NCBI GenBank assembly: GCA_001769125.1 | Contig: MEOG01000041.1 | Coordinates: 62,001-126,000 of the forward strand | Origin: Bacteroidetes bacterium GWF2_35_48 | GTDB lineage: Bacteria; Bacteroidota; Bacteroidia; Bacteroidales; GWF2-35-48 | DNA: 64,000 nt | Direction of reading: 5' to 3' | Part shown: positions 36,397 through 46,723 of the stretch, piece by piece | How the letters are laid out: the number at the start of each line of letters is the position of its first letter | Numbering within the stretch: position 1 is the first letter of the stretch | Translations under genes and position numbers: made by a program | The notes under the pieces: generated by a model | What the model was told of the DNA's origin: nothing | Databases searched by the model: none | What the model saw: only the letters and a program-made list of their open reading frames with translations

Positions 36397-37857
36397 TTGA
36401 AAAAATTAAACGACATATTACAAGGAATAAATGTTCTCACTATTCAGGGAAATGCAGATATTGAAATTTCAGAATTAAATTTTGATTCAAGAAAAATTCA
36501 AAAAAATAATCTTTTCATTGCTGTATCGGGCACTACTACAGATGGACATTCTTTTATTTCAAAAAGTATTGAAAGCGGAGCTATCGCAATTGTTTGCGAA
36601 CAGATTCCGGAAAATATTCATAACACAGTTACATATATTCAGGTTGAAAACTGCTCGGATGTACTTGGAAAAATCGCATCCAATTATTTCGATAATCCAT
36701 CTTCAAAAATACAACTTGTTGGCATAACAGGAACCAACGGCAAAACAACTACTGCAACACTTTCCTATCAGCTTGCAAAACATTTAGGATATAAATGCGG
36801 ATTATTATCTACAGTAAAAAACTATATAGACAATCAGGCTATAGATGCAACACACACAACGCCCGATGCAATCCAGATCAATTTTCTATTAAATGAAATG
36901 GTACATGCCGGTTGCGATTATTGCTTTATGGAAGTAAGCTCGCATGCAATTGTTCAAAATCGTATATCAGGATTAACATTTAAGGGCGCAGTTTTCACAA
37001 ACATTACACACGACCATCTTGATTATCATAAAACATTTGAAGAATATCTGAAAGCTAAAAAATTATTTTTTGATAAGCTCCAAGCCGATGCATTTGCTTT
37101 AGTAAACATTGATGACAGGAATGGAAAAATTATGATGCAAAATACAAGTGCAAAAAAATTAACCTACGCACTTATGTCCCTGTCAGATTTCAGATGCAGA
37201 ATTACAGAAAGTCTCTTTGACGGAATGCAGCTACAGTTTGACGGGAATGATGTATGGACGCGCCTGATAGGAACTTTCAACGCTTACAATCTGCTTGCAA
37301 TTTACGGTACAGCAATTTTGCTCGGGCACAATAAAAACGAAGTACTACAGGGACTCAGCAAGCTCACAACCGTTGATGGAAGATTTGAATACATACGCAC
37401 GAAAAACGACATTACAGCCATAGTTGATTATGCCCACACACCCGATGCTTTGGTAAATGTTTTAAAAACCATTAATGAAATCCGCAACGGACAAGGCAGA
37501 TTATTTACTGTAGTAGGCGCAGGGGGTAACAGAGATAGAACAAAAAGACCGGTTATGGGTAAAGTATGCTCTGAAATGAGCGATAAAGTAATACTTACAT
37601 CCGATAATCCGAGAAACGAAATTCCTGAAAATATTATTGAAGAAATATTCGCCGGAGTAGAAATTCACAATAAAAGAAAAACAATAAAAATTACCGACAG
37701 AAAAGAGGCAATCATTGCAGCCTGCTCTATGTGTGAAAGAGGAGACATTCTTCTTGTAGCCGGAAAAGGTCATGAAAATTATCAGGAAATCAAAGGAGAA
37801 AAACATCATTTCAATGATAAAGAAATTATCATAAATTATTTTAATGAGCTAATTTAA
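36397..37857 (+). CDS. murE: UDP-MurNAc-L-Ala-D-Glu:meso-DAP ligase
   Basis: 486 residues, with a TTG start one base after ftsI. The ATP loop [11 protein letters not shown] is at about 109-119. The MurE substrate motif DNPR in [12 protein letters not shown] (about 405-416) is the signature for meso-diaminopimelate rather than lysine. The carbamylated-lysine region [12 protein letters not shown] is present. It acts in the cytoplasm, adding the third amino acid of the stem peptide. It overlaps mraY by one base (TAATG), implying translational coupling. Confidence 0.97.
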   Translation: MKKLNDILQGINVLTIQGNADIEISELNFDSRKIQKNNLFIAVSGTTTDGHSFISKSIESGAIAIVCEQIPENIHNTVTYIQVENCSDVLGKIASNYFDNPSSKIQLVGITGTNGKTTTATLSYQLAKHLGYKCGLLSTVKNYIDNQAIDATHTTPDAIQINFLLNEMVHAGCDYCFMEVSSHAIVQNRISGLTFKGAVFTNITHDHLDYHKTFEEYLKAKKLFFDKLQADAFALVNIDDRNGKIMMQNTSAKKLTYALMSLSDFRCRITESLFDGMQLQFDGNDVWTRLIGTFNAYNLLAIYGTAILLGHNKNEVLQGLSKLTTVDGRFEYIRTKNDITAIVDYAHTPDALVNVLKTINEIRNGQGRLFTVVGAGGNRDRTKRPVMGKVCSEMSDKVILTSDNPRNEIPENIIEEIFAGVEIHNKRKTIKITDRKEAIIAACSMCERGDILLVAGKGHENYQEIKGEKHHFNDKEIIINYFNELI

Positions 37858-39107
37858 TGCTGTACTATTTATTTCATTATTTACAATCAATTCATTTTCC
37901 CGGAGCCGGAGTATTTGAATATATTACGTTTCGCGCTGCCGCTGCTCTCATTACATCTTTAATTGTTTCATTACTTATCGGAAAAAAAATTATCCGTTAT
38001 CTGCAAAGAAAACAAATCGGGGAAACCATTCGTGAGCTTGGTCTGGAAGGGCAGTATCATAAAAAAGGAACTCCGACAATGGGTGGAATTATTATTCTCA
38101 TTTCCATTCTGATTCCAACTTTTCTTTTTGCAAAACTACACAATGTTTACATCATTCTGATGATTGTAACAACAGTATGGTTGGGTGTTTTAGGATATAT
38201 AGACGACTATATTAAAGTCTTCAAAAAAAATAAAGAAGGACTTGCAGGTAAATATAAAATATTAGGACAAATAGGACTGGGTCTCATCATTGGATTTACA
38301 TTTTATTTCAGTCCGCAGGTTGTAATAAAAGAAAAAGTTGTTAAAGAGGAAAAAATAGCACCCGGCGAAAATGGTGAAGGCTACAGCACCAGAGATATTA
38401 AATCTTTCTATTTCGCGAATACGTCAAAGTCAACTAAAACAACCATACCTTTTTTAAAAAATAATGAATTTGATTATAAATACTTAGTAGGTTTTCTTGG
38501 AAACCAGGCCAGAAGATGGGCATGGGTAGTATTTGTTATCATTACGATTATCATCATCACTGCTGTTTCAAACGGAGCAAACATGACAGACGGACTTGAC
38601 GGGCTTGCTACAGGAACATCAGCTATTATTGCAACTACACTTGGAATATTGGCATACGTGGGCGGCAACATGATTTATGCAAATTATCTTAATATAATGT
38701 ACATCCCGCACTCCGGAGAACTGGTAATTTTTGCTGCCGCATTTATCGGAGCTACTGTGGGGTTTTTATGGTACAATTCATTTCCGGCACAAGTATTCAT
38801 GGGAGACACAGGCAGTCTTGCCATCGGAGGCATCATCGCTGTATTTGCAATTATCATACGTAAAGAATTGCTAATACCGATTTTATGCGGAATATTCCTT
38901 GTAGAAAATCTGTCTGTGATGCTTCAGGTAAGTTATTTTAAATATACAAAAAAGAAATTTGGTGCAGGACGAAGAATATTTAAAATGGCACCCCTGCATC
39001 ATCACTATCAGAAGCTTGGTTATACAGAACCAAAAATTGTTACACGTTTCTGGATTGTAGGAATTATTCTCGCTGTAATAACTATTGCAACACTAAAACT
39101 CAGGTAA
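37857..39107 (+). CDS. mraY: Phospho-MurNAc-pentapeptide translocase
   Basis: 416 residues, an integral membrane enzyme with about ten helices. Catalytic and substrate motifs: [10 protein letters not shown] (about 62-71), GYIDDYIKV (catalytic Asp-Asp), [13 protein letters not shown] (about 242-254) and [12 protein letters not shown]. It transfers phospho-MurNAc-pentapeptide to undecaprenyl phosphate to make lipid I. A hydrophilic insertion of about 50 residues (about 160-210) lies between helices and is longer than in E. coli (360 residues in total); this is common in Bacteroidota. It starts in the murE stop and ends 4 bases before murD. Confidence 0.97.
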   Translation: MLYYLFHYLQSIHFPGAGVFEYITFRAAAALITSLIVSLLIGKKIIRYLQRKQIGETIRELGLEGQYHKKGTPTMGGIIILISILIPTFLFAKLHNVYIILMIVTTVWLGVLGYIDDYIKVFKKNKEGLAGKYKILGQIGLGLIIGFTFYFSPQVVIKEKVVKEEKIAPGENGEGYSTRDIKSFYFANTSKSTKTTIPFLKNNEFDYKYLVGFLGNQARRWAWVVFVIITIIIITAVSNGANMTDGLDGLATGTSAIIATTLGILAYVGGNMIYANYLNIMYIPHSGELVIFAAAFIGATVGFLWYNSFPAQVFMGDTGSLAIGGIIAVFAIIIRKELLIPILCGIFLVENLSVMLQVSYFKYTKKKFGAGRRIFKMAPLHHHYQKLGYTEPKIVTRFWIVGIILAVITIATLKLR

Positions 39108-39111
39108 GAAA

Positions 39112-40449
39112 ATGCAAAAACGAATGGTCATATTAGGAGGAGGAGAAAGCGGCACAGGAGCTGCAGTTCTTGCTAATGGTAAAGGCTTTGATGTTTTTCT
39201 TTCTGATTTTGGAGAAATAAAACCAAAATACAAAAAGCTTCTTGAAAAAAATAAAATTTCATGGGAAGAAAAACAACATACCGAAGCTTTAATCCTGAAT
39301 GCCGATGAGATTATTAAAAGCCCCGGTATTCCCGATAAATTACCCATAGTAAAAAAAATCAAAGCAAAAAAAATTCCTGTTATATCGGAAATTGAATTTG
39401 CTGGAAGATATACCAATGCAATAAAAATATGTATAACCGGAAGTAACGGTAAAACAACAACAACGCTTTTAACTTATGAAATACTTAAAAAAGCAGGATT
39501 AAATGTAGGGCTTGCGGGCAATGTAGGAAACAGTTTTGCACTTCAGGTACATGAAAAAAATTACGATTATTATGTGATTGAACTCAGCAGTTTTCAGCTT
39601 GATGATATGTATGATTTTAAAGCAGAAATTGCAGTATTGATGAACATCACTCCTGATCACCTTGACCGATATGATTATAAATTTCAAAAATATATCAATT
39701 CGAAATTCAGGGTTACACAGAATCAAACAGAAGAGGATCATTTCATTTACTGTTCCGACGATTTAGTGATTGTTCAGGAACTGGAAAAAAGAAAAATAAA
39801 ATCACAGAAATATCCTTTTTCACTTACACAAGAAACACAACAGGGAGCATATTCAAAAGATAACAACATAATAATTAAAACCACTAATACGGAATTTAGC
39901 ATGACAATACACGAATTAGCATTACAGGGAAGACACAACACCTACAATTCAATGGCTGCGAGCATTGGAAGCCAGATTATCAACATCAGAAAAAACGTAA
40001 TACGTGAAAGTCTGATGGAATTTAAAGGTGTTGAGCATCGCCTGGAACAGGTTATTATGGTTCATGGAGTTGAATTTATCAATGATTCAAAAGCTACCAA
40101 TATCAATTCAACCTGGTATGCGCTTGAATCAATGAAAAAACCAATCGTGTGGATTGTAGGAGGACAGGATAAAGGGAATGATTACAGTATGTTGCTCGAT
40201 CTTGTTAAAGACAAAGTTAAGGCAATTATTTGTCTTGGTATTGACAACTCCAAAATCATTGCCTCATTCAAACCATTAGGAAAAACAATGGTTGAAGCAA
40301 AATCTATGACTGATGCAATAGCAGCCTGCTACAAGCTCGCAAAAAAAGGAGATGTGGTTTTGCTATCTCCGGCATGCGCTTCATTCGACCTGTTTGAAAA
40401 TTATGAAGACAGAGGAAGACAGTTTAAGAAATGTGTTAGAGAACTGTAG
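39112..40449 (+). CDS. murD: UDP-MurNAc-L-alanine:D-glutamate ligase
   Basis: 445 residues. N-terminal Rossmann-like uridine-binding domain (MVILGGGESGTGAAVLA), central ATPase with ITGSNGKTTTTLLTYE (about 107-122), and C-terminal domain with FINDSKATN (about 322-330) and VVLLSPACASFDLFENYEDR (about 415-434), a classic MurD string. It adds D-glutamate in the cytoplasm. It follows mraY by 4 bases; downstream a 212-base gap of tandem repeats interrupts the otherwise tight cluster. Confidence 0.97.
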   Translation: MQKRMVILGGGESGTGAAVLANGKGFDVFLSDFGEIKPKYKKLLEKNKISWEEKQHTEALILNADEIIKSPGIPDKLPIVKKIKAKKIPVISEIEFAGRYTNAIKICITGSNGKTTTTLLTYEILKKAGLNVGLAGNVGNSFALQVHEKNYDYYVIELSSFQLDDMYDFKAEIAVLMNITPDHLDRYDYKFQKYINSKFRVTQNQTEEDHFIYCSDDLVIVQELEKRKIKSQKYPFSLTQETQQGAYSKDNNIIIKTTNTEFSMTIHELALQGRHNTYNSMAASIGSQIINIRKNVIRESLMEFKGVEHRLEQVIMVHGVEFINDSKATNINSTWYALESMKKPIVWIVGGQDKGNDYSMLLDLVKDKVKAIICLGIDNSKIIASFKPLGKTMVEAKSMTDAIAACYKLAKKGDVVLLSPACASFDLFENYEDRGRQFKKCVREL

Positions 40450-40640
40450 GAGAATTAGGAATTAGGAATTATGAATTATGAATTATGAATTAGGAATTAC
40501 GAATTAGGAATTACGAATTGATGTACGATAGGAATACAATAGGAATACAATAGGAATACAATAGGAATACAATAGAACTTCCATTGAACATCTACTGAAC
40601 ATCTATTGAATATCTATTGAATATCTATTGAATATCTAAA
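40450..40640. repeat. Tandem repeat block between murD and ftsW (11-base period)
   Basis: Three parts in order. First, gaattaggaattatgaatta-like units (about 40450-40518). Second, four copies of aggaatacaat with an 11-base period (about 40529-40574). Third, about five copies of tattga(a/c)(t/c)atc-type units, again 11 bases (about 40581-40637). A diverged version of the same three-part order is found at 52059-52201. It contains no ORF with support and no terminator with a U-run. Confidence 0.85.
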
Positions 40641-40661
40641 AAAAATTGTAAGAGTAAATAA

Positions 40662-41834
40662 ATGAAAGCATTGTTTCTGAAATATTTTAAAGGTGATCCG
40701 GTTATCTGGACGGTAATGATTATACTTTCTGTGTATTCGCTACTTGCTGTGTTCAGTTCAACGGGAACACTTGCATATAAATATCAGGGAGGAGACACAA
40801 GCCATTATCTGTTTAAACATTCTACAATCATGCTGGCGGGTTTGGTTATCACATATCTCACACATTATATCCCTTACGTTTTTTATGCTAAAATTTCCCG
40901 AATTTTATTTTTTGCATCCATTCCTTTACTAATTCTAACATTAGCATTAGGAACAAATTTGAATGAAGCATCGCGCTGGCTGACACTGCCTGGTGGCGTA
41001 ACTTTTCAAACATCAGACTTTGCAAAACTAGCGCTGATAATGTTTCTGGCACGAATTCTTTCGAAAAGTCAGGGCGATATGAGAAACTGGAAAACAGCCT
41101 TCAGACCTGCAATGATAGCAACATGCGCTGTTTGCCTACTCATATTTCCAGCGAATTTCAGCACTGCTGCAATTATTTTTGTTATTGCTTTTGTAATGAT
41201 GTTTATCGGAAGAATCAACATAAAACATTTACTAGCCGTAGCAGGAATAGGCGTTGTTCTCGGCGGAATTTTTATAGGTATTATTATGTTCAAATGCGAC
41301 CTGTTTCCCAGAGGATGCACGTGGAAAAGCAGATGGCTAAGTTTTATAGGCAAAGCAGAAGATCACGGAGATGCAAATTTTCAGGCAGAACAATCTAAAA
41401 TTGCTGTTTCATCGGGAGGATTATTTGGAAAAGGACCGGGAAACAGTTCTCAAAGAAATTTTCTGCCCCACCCCTACTCCGATTTCATTTTTGCTATTGT
41501 TGTGGAAGAGTATGGTTTATTATTCGGGGCATTCCCAATAATAGGTCTGTACCTGTTTTTAATCTATAGAGCAGGAGTTATTATTCGAAAAGCACAATCG
41601 TCATTTGCAGCGCTACTAGCAGTCGGACTAACATTCAGTCTGGTTTTTCAAGCATTTATAAATATGGCCGTAGCAGTAAATATATTTCCTGTAACAGGTC
41701 AAACGCTTCCATTGGTAAGCATGGGAGGCACATCCATATTTTTCACAAGCGTGGCTTTGGGTATTTTATTAAGTATAAGCAGAAGTATTAAAGAATCAGA
41801 GAATGAATCAGACACAGCTCCGGCAACAGCCTAA
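40662..41834 (+). CDS. ftsW: Septal peptidoglycan polymerase FtsW (SEDS family)
   Basis: 390 residues, a polytopic SEDS protein with about ten helices. Family motifs: SRWLTLPGGVTFQTSDFAKL (about 107-126), then SGGLFGKGPGNSSQRNFLPH (about 251-270) and DFIFAIVVEEYGLL. It polymerises lipid II into septal glycan, in complex with FtsI. The start ATG is 21 bases past the repeat block. The gene overlaps murG by 32 bases. Confidence 0.95.
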   Translation: MKALFLKYFKGDPVIWTVMIILSVYSLLAVFSSTGTLAYKYQGGDTSHYLFKHSTIMLAGLVITYLTHYIPYVFYAKISRILFFASIPLLILTLALGTNLNEASRWLTLPGGVTFQTSDFAKLALIMFLARILSKSQGDMRNWKTAFRPAMIATCAVCLLIFPANFSTAAIIFVIAFVMMFIGRINIKHLLAVAGIGVVLGGIFIGIIMFKCDLFPRGCTWKSRWLSFIGKAEDHGDANFQAEQSKIAVSSGGLFGKGPGNSSQRNFLPHPYSDFIFAIVVEEYGLLFGAFPIIGLYLFLIYRAGVIIRKAQSSFAALLAVGLTFSLVFQAFINMAVAVNIFPVTGQTLPLVSMGGTSIFFTSVALGILLSISRSIKESENESDTAPATA

Positions 41835-42942
41835 AAGAATCATCATAAGCGGTGGAGGCACGGGAGGGCATATCTTTCCTGCCATATCTATTGCAAATGC
41901 GCTGAAGAAAAAAGACAGCAGCATTGAGATTCTGTTTGTGGGCGCTATCGGAAAAATGGAAATGGAAAAAGTTCCGGCAGCAGGATATAAAATCACAGGT
42001 CTTCCGGTTGCGGGCTTTCACAGGAGGCTGACACTAAAAAATCTCACGTTCTTTTTTAAACTTTTTGCAAGTATGATGAAAGCGCGGAAAGTAATCAAGG
42101 AATTCAAACCCGATGCAGCAGTTGGTGTTGGAGGGTATGCAAGCGGTCCTGTGCTACGGGTGGCATGTTCAAGAAATATTCCGACAGTTATACAAGAACA
42201 AAATTCATATCCGGGAGTAACAAATAAAATTCTTGCAAAAAAAGCAGATAAAATTTGCGTCGCTTATGAAGGAATGGAAAAATACTTTCCTGCAGAAAAA
42301 ATTATTATCACAGGAAACCCTGTCAGACAGGATATCATTGAACATATTAACATAGAAAAAGCATACGAACATTTTCAGGTTACAGGAAACAGAAAAGTAT
42401 TGCTGATTGTTGGTGGTAGCCTCGGTGCAAGAACAATAAATGAAAGCATTTGCGCGAATCTTGATTTTTTGCTTCGTGAAAAAATTCAGGTTATCTGGCA
42501 GACAGGAAAATCTTTTTTTAATCAGGCAAAAAATGAAATAACACAATATGCCACGCAAGACATTAAAGTGTTTGAATTTATTACCCGTATGGATTATGCA
42601 TTTGTCATTGCGGATATTGTGATATCGAGAGCAGGAGCAAGCACAATTTCAGAACTTTGTCTGGTTCACAAACCGGCGATTTTGGTTCCTTCTCCTAACG
42701 TGGCAGAAGATCATCAGACAAAAAATGCAATGGCACTTGTTAATAAAAATGCAGCCTTAATGGTTACAGATGCAGAGGCCCGTGAAAAGCTCGTGAATGA
42801 AGCAATAAAGCTGATTAATGATGATTTTACAAAAAATACATTTAACCAGAATATTGCAAAAATGGCTTATAAAAATTCAGCAGACATTATTGCTGATGAA
42901 ATATTAAAACTTATAGAAGAAAAGAAGAGACATGCAGTTTGA
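41803..42942 (+). CDS. murG: UDP-GlcNAc:lipid I N-acetylglucosaminyltransferase
   Basis: 379 residues, GT28 family. The N-terminal donor/acceptor loop GGGTGGHIFPA is at about 18-28. The second glycine loop VGVGGYASGP is at about 107-116, then EQNSYPGVTNKILAKKADK, and a C-terminal sugar-nucleotide site with VGGSLGARTIN and ISRAGASTISELC. It converts lipid I to lipid II at the inner face of the membrane. The start ATG lies 32 bases inside ftsW; a later start would lose the first residues before the IISGGG strand only, so the exact N-terminus is uncertain by about 10 residues. Confidence 0.97.
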   Translation: MNQTQLRQQPKRIIISGGGTGGHIFPAISIANALKKKDSSIEILFVGAIGKMEMEKVPAAGYKITGLPVAGFHRRLTLKNLTFFFKLFASMMKARKVIKEFKPDAAVGVGGYASGPVLRVACSRNIPTVIQEQNSYPGVTNKILAKKADKICVAYEGMEKYFPAEKIIITGNPVRQDIIEHINIEKAYEHFQVTGNRKVLLIVGGSLGARTINESICANLDFLLREKIQVIWQTGKSFFNQAKNEITQYATQDIKVFEFITRMDYAFVIADIVISRAGASTISELCLVHKPAILVPSPNVAEDHQTKNAMALVNKNAALMVTDAEAREKLVNEAIKLINDDFTKNTFNQNIAKMAYKNSADIIADEILKLIEEKKRHAV

Positions 42943-44320
42943 CAAAATTCAAAATATTTATCTGATTGGTATCGGAGGAATCGGCATGAGTGCGCTTGCC
43001 CGCTATTTTCTTTTCATTGGGAAAAACGTGGCAGGGTATGATAAAACAAAAACTTCATTAACAGATAAACTCTCTGATGAAGGAATTGCGGTTCATTATA
43101 CCGACGACCCGAATCTGATTCCTGCATTTATGATTGATAACGCAGACATTGAAAACACGCTTGTAATCTACACGCCTGCCATTCCGGAAGAACATAAAGA
43201 ACTGACATTTTTTAAAAAAAATAATTTTACCCTTTTAAAACGTTCGGAAGTTCTTGGGATGATTAGTCGGAAAAAAACAAGCATCGCTGTTGCAGGAACT
43301 CACGGTAAAACAACCATATCGAGCATGATTGCTCATTTATTGTATGCGTCTGAAAAAAGCTGCAACGCATTTCTTGGCGGGATTTCTAAAAATTACAATA
43401 CAAATCTTTTGCTGTCAGAATCAAGTCCTTTTGTAGTTGCAGAAGCAGATGAATTCGATCGTTCGTTCTTACACCTTGAACCGCAAATAGCTATTATATC
43501 AGCCGTGGATGCAGACCATCTCGATATTTATGGCACGTATGAAGAGGTTAAAAAATCATTTTCAGCTTTTGTGGAAAAAATTCAAACTAATGGAAGCCTG
43601 ATTATCAAAAAAGGAATCAATATTGAATTGCCAAAAAATAAATTTTATCACATTTACAAATATTCTTTAAATTCAGAAACCGACTTTTTTGCAAGAAATA
43701 TAAAGATAGAAGCGAATCGGTACGTATTTGATTTTATCACACCTCTGGGTACAGCAATAGAGTCCATTACCTGCGGAATTCCCGGTATCATCAATGTAGA
43801 AAATGCCGTAGCAGCACTTGCAGCTGCATTTCTCGCCGGAGTACCTGAAAAAAATATGCGTGATGCAATGCATACATTTAAAGGAAATAACAGGCGTTTT
43901 GATATACAGGTTGAAACAAATAACATTGTTTACATTGATGACTACGCACATCATCCCGAGGAAATAAAAGCATTTATCTCGTCTGTAAAAGAAATGTATC
44001 CCGGAAAAAAAATTACAGGAATTTTTCAACCGCATCTGTTTTCACGGACAAAAGATTTTGCAGATGACTTTGCGAAAAGCCTCAGCATGCTTGATGAATT
44101 AATACTTACCGAAATTTATCCTGCACGCGAAAAAGCAATGCCGGGAGTAACATCTGAACTAATTTTTGATAAGGTTTCAATAAAAAATAAAATACTGTGC
44201 AGCAAAACAGAAATAACAGGAAAAATTAATAAAAATAATACAGAAGTATTACTGACAATGGGAGCAGGCGATATAGACCTGTATGTATCGGAAATAAAAC
44301 AACTTTGCCTGAATGCTTAA
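42932..44320 (+). CDS. murC: UDP-MurNAc:L-alanine ligase
   Basis: 462 residues. Start YLIGIGGIGMSALARYF (uridine site), ATP loop VAGTHGKTTISSMIAHLL (about 127-144), EADEFDRSFL (about 170-179), and C-terminal YIDDYAHHPEEIKAFI and FQPHLFSRTKDF. It adds the first amino acid, L-Ala, to UDP-MurNAc in the cytoplasm. It overlaps murG by 11 bases and ftsQ by 8 bases. Confidence 0.97.
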   Translation: MQFDKIQNIYLIGIGGIGMSALARYFLFIGKNVAGYDKTKTSLTDKLSDEGIAVHYTDDPNLIPAFMIDNADIENTLVIYTPAIPEEHKELTFFKKNNFTLLKRSEVLGMISRKKTSIAVAGTHGKTTISSMIAHLLYASEKSCNAFLGGISKNYNTNLLLSESSPFVVAEADEFDRSFLHLEPQIAIISAVDADHLDIYGTYEEVKKSFSAFVEKIQTNGSLIIKKGINIELPKNKFYHIYKYSLNSETDFFARNIKIEANRYVFDFITPLGTAIESITCGIPGIINVENAVAALAAAFLAGVPEKNMRDAMHTFKGNNRRFDIQVETNNIVYIDDYAHHPEEIKAFISSVKEMYPGKKITGIFQPHLFSRTKDFADDFAKSLSMLDELILTEIYPAREKAMPGVTSELIFDKVSIKNKILCSKTEITGKINKNNTEVLLTMGAGDIDLYVSEIKQLCLNA

Positions 44321-45107
44321 AAAAATATTACATATAACAGGATGGTTGCTTGTACTCGCTTACATGGTCGTGGCTCTTGGGTTTACAAATAAAAAAAGTG
44401 AAGAGATAAAGTGTCATAACATTAAAGTGATAATTAAAAATCCGGATCATTCTTTTATTGAAAAAGAAGACATCTCGCTATTATTTGACGTACATAAATT
44501 ACAGCCAAAAGGTATGTATTTAAGCACAATTAATCTTGAAAAATTAGAAAGTCTGCTTTATACGCATCCAGCAGTTAAAAAAGCAGAAGTCTATAAAAGT
44601 ATTGATGGTATTCTTACGGTTGATTTATGTCAGAGAAACCCGGTCATGCGAATAATGAATAAAAAAACAGAAGGATATTATATTGACGAAGATGGAAAAA
44701 TCATGCCATTATCGGATAAATACACAGCGCATGTTCTTATAGTGAATGGAGAAATAAATGAATCATACAATAAAAACAAAAAGAAAAATTTATCTATCCC
44801 TTCAAATGGCGATATGAGCAGAAATTCATTATTAAATGATTTATTCACACTTGGGATGTATATATGGAAAAATGATTTTTGGAAAGCGCAAATTGAGCAG
44901 GTTTACATTAACAATCATCAGGAGATAGAGCTGACGCCTCGTCTCGGAGCACACACTATAATTTTTGGGACAGCCGAAAATATAGAAGAAAAATTTTTTA
45001 AGCTGGAAGCATTATATAAATATGGGTTAAACAATGTTGGTTGGAAAAAATATAAAAACATAAATATTAAATTTAAAAATCAAGTTATCTGCACTAAAAT
45101 TGAATAA
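44313..45107 (+). CDS. ftsQ: Cell division protein FtsQ/DivIB-like
   Basis: 264 residues. A short N-terminus, one transmembrane helix (about 6-23, HITGWLLVLAYMVVALGF) and a POTRA-like domain (about 35-105, including FIEKEDISLLFD and HPAVKKAEVYKSIDG). The FtsQ beta domain follows, with VYINNHQEIELTPRLGAHTI near the end. It scaffolds the divisome in the periplasm. The position between murC and ftsA, the 8-base overlap with murC and the 5-base gap to ftsA agree. Confidence 0.9.
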   Translation: MLKKILHITGWLLVLAYMVVALGFTNKKSEEIKCHNIKVIIKNPDHSFIEKEDISLLFDVHKLQPKGMYLSTINLEKLESLLYTHPAVKKAEVYKSIDGILTVDLCQRNPVMRIMNKKTEGYYIDEDGKIMPLSDKYTAHVLIVNGEINESYNKNKKKNLSIPSNGDMSRNSLLNDLFTLGMYIWKNDFWKAQIEQVYINNHQEIELTPRLGAHTIIFGTAENIEEKFFKLEALYKYGLNNVGWKKYKNINIKFKNQVICTKIE

Positions 45108-45112
45108 TAAGT

Positions 45113-46507
45113 ATGAAAGGAAGTAGTATTGTAGCAGCTATTGATATTGGAACAACAAAAGTTGTAGCCATTATCGGCAAGAAAGACCCATCTGGGCACA
45201 TTGAAGTTATTGGGATGGGAGAAACCATATCCACGGGTGTAAAACGGGGAATGGTGCTTAACATCGAAGAAACCATCAATGCTATTCACAAAGCCGTAGA
45301 AACAGCACAGAACATGGCTGGAGTAAAAATTTCTGAGGCTTATGTAGGAATAGCAGGGCAGCACATTAAAAGCGTAAAAAGCAGGGGATCTATCAACACG
45401 GATGTACGCAATGAAGAAATCAACAAATCAGACGTAGAGCGTTTGATCGAAAACATGTATGGAATTCCCATCAATCCGGGAGAACAAATTCTGCACATTC
45501 TGCCACAGAGTTTCATTGTAGACAATGAAACCGACATAAAAAATCCAGTGGGCATGTATGGTAAAAGGCTGGAAGGGAATTTCCACATTGTCATAGGACA
45601 AACAGCTGCTGCAAATAACATTAATAAATGCGTGGCAAGAAACAACATTACACCTGTGGGGCTAATTCTTGAGCCTCTCGCCTCATCACGTGCAATTCTT
45701 ACTGATGACGAAAAAGAAATCGGCGTTGCTCTTGTAGACATAGGTGGTGGCACTACAGACATTGCTATTTATTATGATGGGATTATATGCCACACAGCCG
45801 TTGTTCCCTTTGGAGGAAATGTTATCACTTCAGACATCAAACAAGCATACGCAATATTAGAACGTCAGGCAGAATCGCTGAAACTTCAGCATGGGTCTGC
45901 TTTCCCAAGCTCTTTAGACGATGATTATCTGATTACCATTCCGGGATTAAAAGGACGCGATCCGAAAGAAATTTCATGCAACAGCCTTGCGCACATTATT
46001 CAGGCAAGAATTGATGAAATTTTCGGAGCAATATATTACCAGATTGAAACATCAGGATTCGGTGACAAACTTGGCGCAGGCATTGTTATAACAGGTGGTG
46101 GCTCCCTGCTGAAAAATCTTCCGCAAAGAGTTTCATACATTACCGGAAAAGACATACGCATCGGCTATCCGAATGAATATCTCAAGAGTGATGTAATTAA
46201 AGAAATCAACCATCCACGCTTCTCTACATCTATTGGCTTGATTCTTTTAGGATTTGAACAAACAAAAATTGTAAATTTCATAGAAGAAGAAAAACCTGCA
46301 ATCGAAATTACAGAACCGGTTCATGAAATTCAGGCGGAAGAAGATGTTACAATTTCTGCAACAGAAGAACAAAATTCTTATAGACCGGAAGACTATAAAG
46401 AAGAAGAAATTGAACATTCCGATAACACCAATAAAGAGAATAAAAAACCGGGTTGGTTCGGAAGAATGGTTGATAATCTTTTTGATTATAAAGACACTAA
46501 AATATAA
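45113..46507 (+). CDS. ftsA: Cell division protein FtsA
   Basis: 464 residues of the actin/Hsp70 fold. Phosphate 1 motif AAIDIGTTKVVAIIG (about 7-21), the SHS2 1C domain (about 85-170), phosphate 2 ALVDIGGGTTDIAIY (about 205-219) and the adenosine motif IVITGGGSLLKN (about 325-336). After an acidic linker (about 385-440) a C-terminal amphipathic segment, KPGWFGRMVDNLFDY, probably inserts into the membrane. It tethers FtsZ filaments. The gap of 216 bases to ftsZ contains inverted repeats. Confidence 0.96.
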   Translation: MKGSSIVAAIDIGTTKVVAIIGKKDPSGHIEVIGMGETISTGVKRGMVLNIEETINAIHKAVETAQNMAGVKISEAYVGIAGQHIKSVKSRGSINTDVRNEEINKSDVERLIENMYGIPINPGEQILHILPQSFIVDNETDIKNPVGMYGKRLEGNFHIVIGQTAAANNINKCVARNNITPVGLILEPLASSRAILTDDEKEIGVALVDIGGGTTDIAIYYDGIICHTAVVPFGGNVITSDIKQAYAILERQAESLKLQHGSAFPSSLDDDYLITIPGLKGRDPKEISCNSLAHIIQARIDEIFGAIYYQIETSGFGDKLGAGIVITGGGSLLKNLPQRVSYITGKDIRIGYPNEYLKSDVIKEINHPRFSTSIGLILLGFEQTKIVNFIEEEKPAIEITEPVHEIQAEEDVTISATEEQNSYRPEDYKEEEIEHSDNTNKENKKPGWFGRMVDNLFDYKDTKI

Positions 46508-46562
46508 AATTATTGCTTTAAATCAAACAACCTAACCTATATTATTCATAAACTTTAATAAT

Positions 46563-46642
46563 GGTGTTGCAAGTTACAGGTTGCAAGTAAAATATTAAAA
46601 TATCAAATATCATAATACAACATGAAACCTGCAACTTGAAAC
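46563..46642. repeat. Inverted gttgcaag/cttgcaac-type repeat between ftsA and ftsZ
   Basis: The direct units gttgcaagtt and ggttgcaagt (46566-46588) are opposed by aaacctgcaacttgaaac (46625-46642). They belong to the gttgcagg family at 48286-48332, also found attached to REP-like copies at 9045 and 22822. The rest of the 216-base gap is A/T-rich with nothing else recognised. Confidence 0.65.
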
Positions 46643-46723
46643 AAAAGGTAGAAGTATATGAATTAAACCATCTAAAATAAACATTTCAGGTCAACATTTA
46701 TGTAACTAATAAAAACAAACAAC

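Noticed and set aside
40450-40640. Possible CRISPR array between murD and ftsW
   Set aside because: Units are 9-11 bases, directly adjacent, without unique spacers; a simple tandem repeat.
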